Positions 4,659 through 5,168 of a DNA stretch of 5,168 nt are shown here, in pieces. The stretch's first letter is position 1, and each line of letters begins with the position of its first letter. Origin of the DNA: Nostoc sp. CHAB 5715. GTDB lineage: Bacteria; Cyanobacteriota; Cyanobacteriia; Cyanobacteriales; Nostocaceae. The stretch lies in NCBI RefSeq assembly GCF_020829685.1, contig NZ_JAIVFR010000551.1, forward strand, positions 1-5,168, given 5' to 3'. A model generated the notes under the pieces. That model was given only the letters and a program-made list of their open reading frames with translations, was not told where the DNA came from and did not search any database. The translations under genes were made by a program, and so were the position numbers.

Positions 4659-5168
4659 TTACTTAGCTGCAACACTATACGATTCTTTAATTGTATCTAC
4701 TTTCACAATGTAAGGATCTACAGGACGTTTAAACAATACCATTTCCCCTAATTCATCTTTTTTTAAATTGACATGACAAAACCATTCCTCATCATTTTTC
4801 TCTGGATAATCTAAACGATAATGATAAAGACCCCAACGAGTCTCTTGACGATACAATGATGCTCTAGCTGCCATTTCTGCACAGTCTCTAATAAAATGCA
4901 CTTCTATACAGCGCATTAATTCATGGGGATCACGAGCGCCCATGAAATCTAATGTTTGTTGATATTGAACAAAATGTTTCAAACCAATCTCGATTTTATT
5001 ACCTGATTTTGGTGGTTGCAGATAATCATTAACTAAGCGTCTTAATTTGTATTCTACCTGAGTATGAGGTACACCATTAGGACGTGTTAATGGAGCATAT
5101 ATTCTCGTTTTTTCTACTTCTAAAAAATCTGTATCTGGTTCAATAAAATCTAAATTTTGAATATATTC
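4659..5168 (-). CDS. AprA-like / fumarate reductase flavoprotein subunit, C-terminal part (partial)
   Basis: The frame is open from the window edge, so the gene is cut there. The 169 visible residues (EYIQNLDFIEPDTDFLEVEK onward) are the C-terminal helical domain of the succinate dehydrogenase/fumarate reductase flavoprotein superfamily. The diagnostic segment is RASLYRQETRW, a short linker, then YRLDYPEKNDEEWFCH and the ending FKRPVDPYIV. It corresponds to the RxExRxxxxRxDxP...W stretch of that domain and is closest in style to APS reductase alpha (AprA) and its uncharacterised relatives. The FAD-binding domain and the active-site region lie beyond the window. The TTG at 4982 is internal and not a real start. 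The AprB-like ferredoxin at 2177 is the likely partner, although four genes lie between them. Cyanobacteria do not perform dissimilatory sulfate reduction, so the substrate is unknown. Confidence 0.85.
   Translation of the reverse strand, partial: EYIQNLDFIEPDTDFLEVEKTRIYAPLTRPNGVPHTQVEYKLRRLVNDYLQPPKSGNKIEIGLKHFVQYQQTLDFMGARDPHELMRCIEVHFIRDCAEMAARASLYRQETRWGLYHYRLDYPEKNDEEWFCHVNLKKDELGEMVLFKRPVDPYIVKVDTIKESYSVAAK

Noticed and set aside
1..5168. CRISPR array, tRNA or rRNA gene
   Set aside because: No regularly spaced repeats, cloverleaf-like segments or rRNA-like stretches were seen on either strand.

Overview
The window looks like chromosomal DNA of a filamentous, Nostocales-type cyanobacterium. 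It is AT-rich. It contains three perfect copies of the HIP1 octamer GCGATCGC (843-850, 1090-1097, 1871-1878), several small dispersed repeats of the kind common in Nostoc/Anabaena genomes, and protein families (DUF4058, HEAT/PBS-lyase-like repeats) that are abundant in these organisms. This assignment rests on sequence style, not on a database match.

Every recognisable complete gene is on the minus strand, so the window reads from right to left. It opens with the C-terminal 169 residues of a fumarate-reductase/APS-reductase-alpha-like flavoprotein (5168-4659). A 167-bp gap with degraded palindromic repeats follows. Next comes a block of small modification or resistance-type genes: a GNAT acetyltransferase with its C-terminus missing (4491-about 4120), a class I SAM methyltransferase (4069-3287), a second GNAT gene split by a 145-bp mobile element (3262-2639), and a FosA-like VOC protein (2626-2216). 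After that come a 75-residue AprB-like 2x[4Fe-4S] ferredoxin (2177-1950), a 320-residue HEAT-repeat protein (1913-951) and a DUF4058 protein (931-149). On the plus strand, 49-about 140 appears to be the stump of a 2'-5' RNA ligase-like gene that runs into the end of the DUF4058 gene.

The flavoprotein and the ferredoxin resemble the alpha and beta subunits of APS reductase and probably form one redox enzyme, perhaps with the HEAT protein as a scaffold or maturation partner. The four-gene block sits between them, so it may be a later insertion or simply part of a long co-directional run. Downstream of the flavoprotein, gaps are short (12-38 bp), which suggests co-transcription.

The clearest discrete observation is a non-coding element at 2864-3008. 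It has 22-bp imperfect terminal inverted repeats beginning GGTTCTT and an exact 8-bp target duplication (AGAATTGC), the signature of an ISL3-type MITE. Removing it with one duplication restores an uninterrupted 156-residue GNAT frame. The other GNAT has also lost its C-terminal part, so the block shows active decay. A second small repeat has been absorbed in frame near the C-terminus of the DUF4058 protein.
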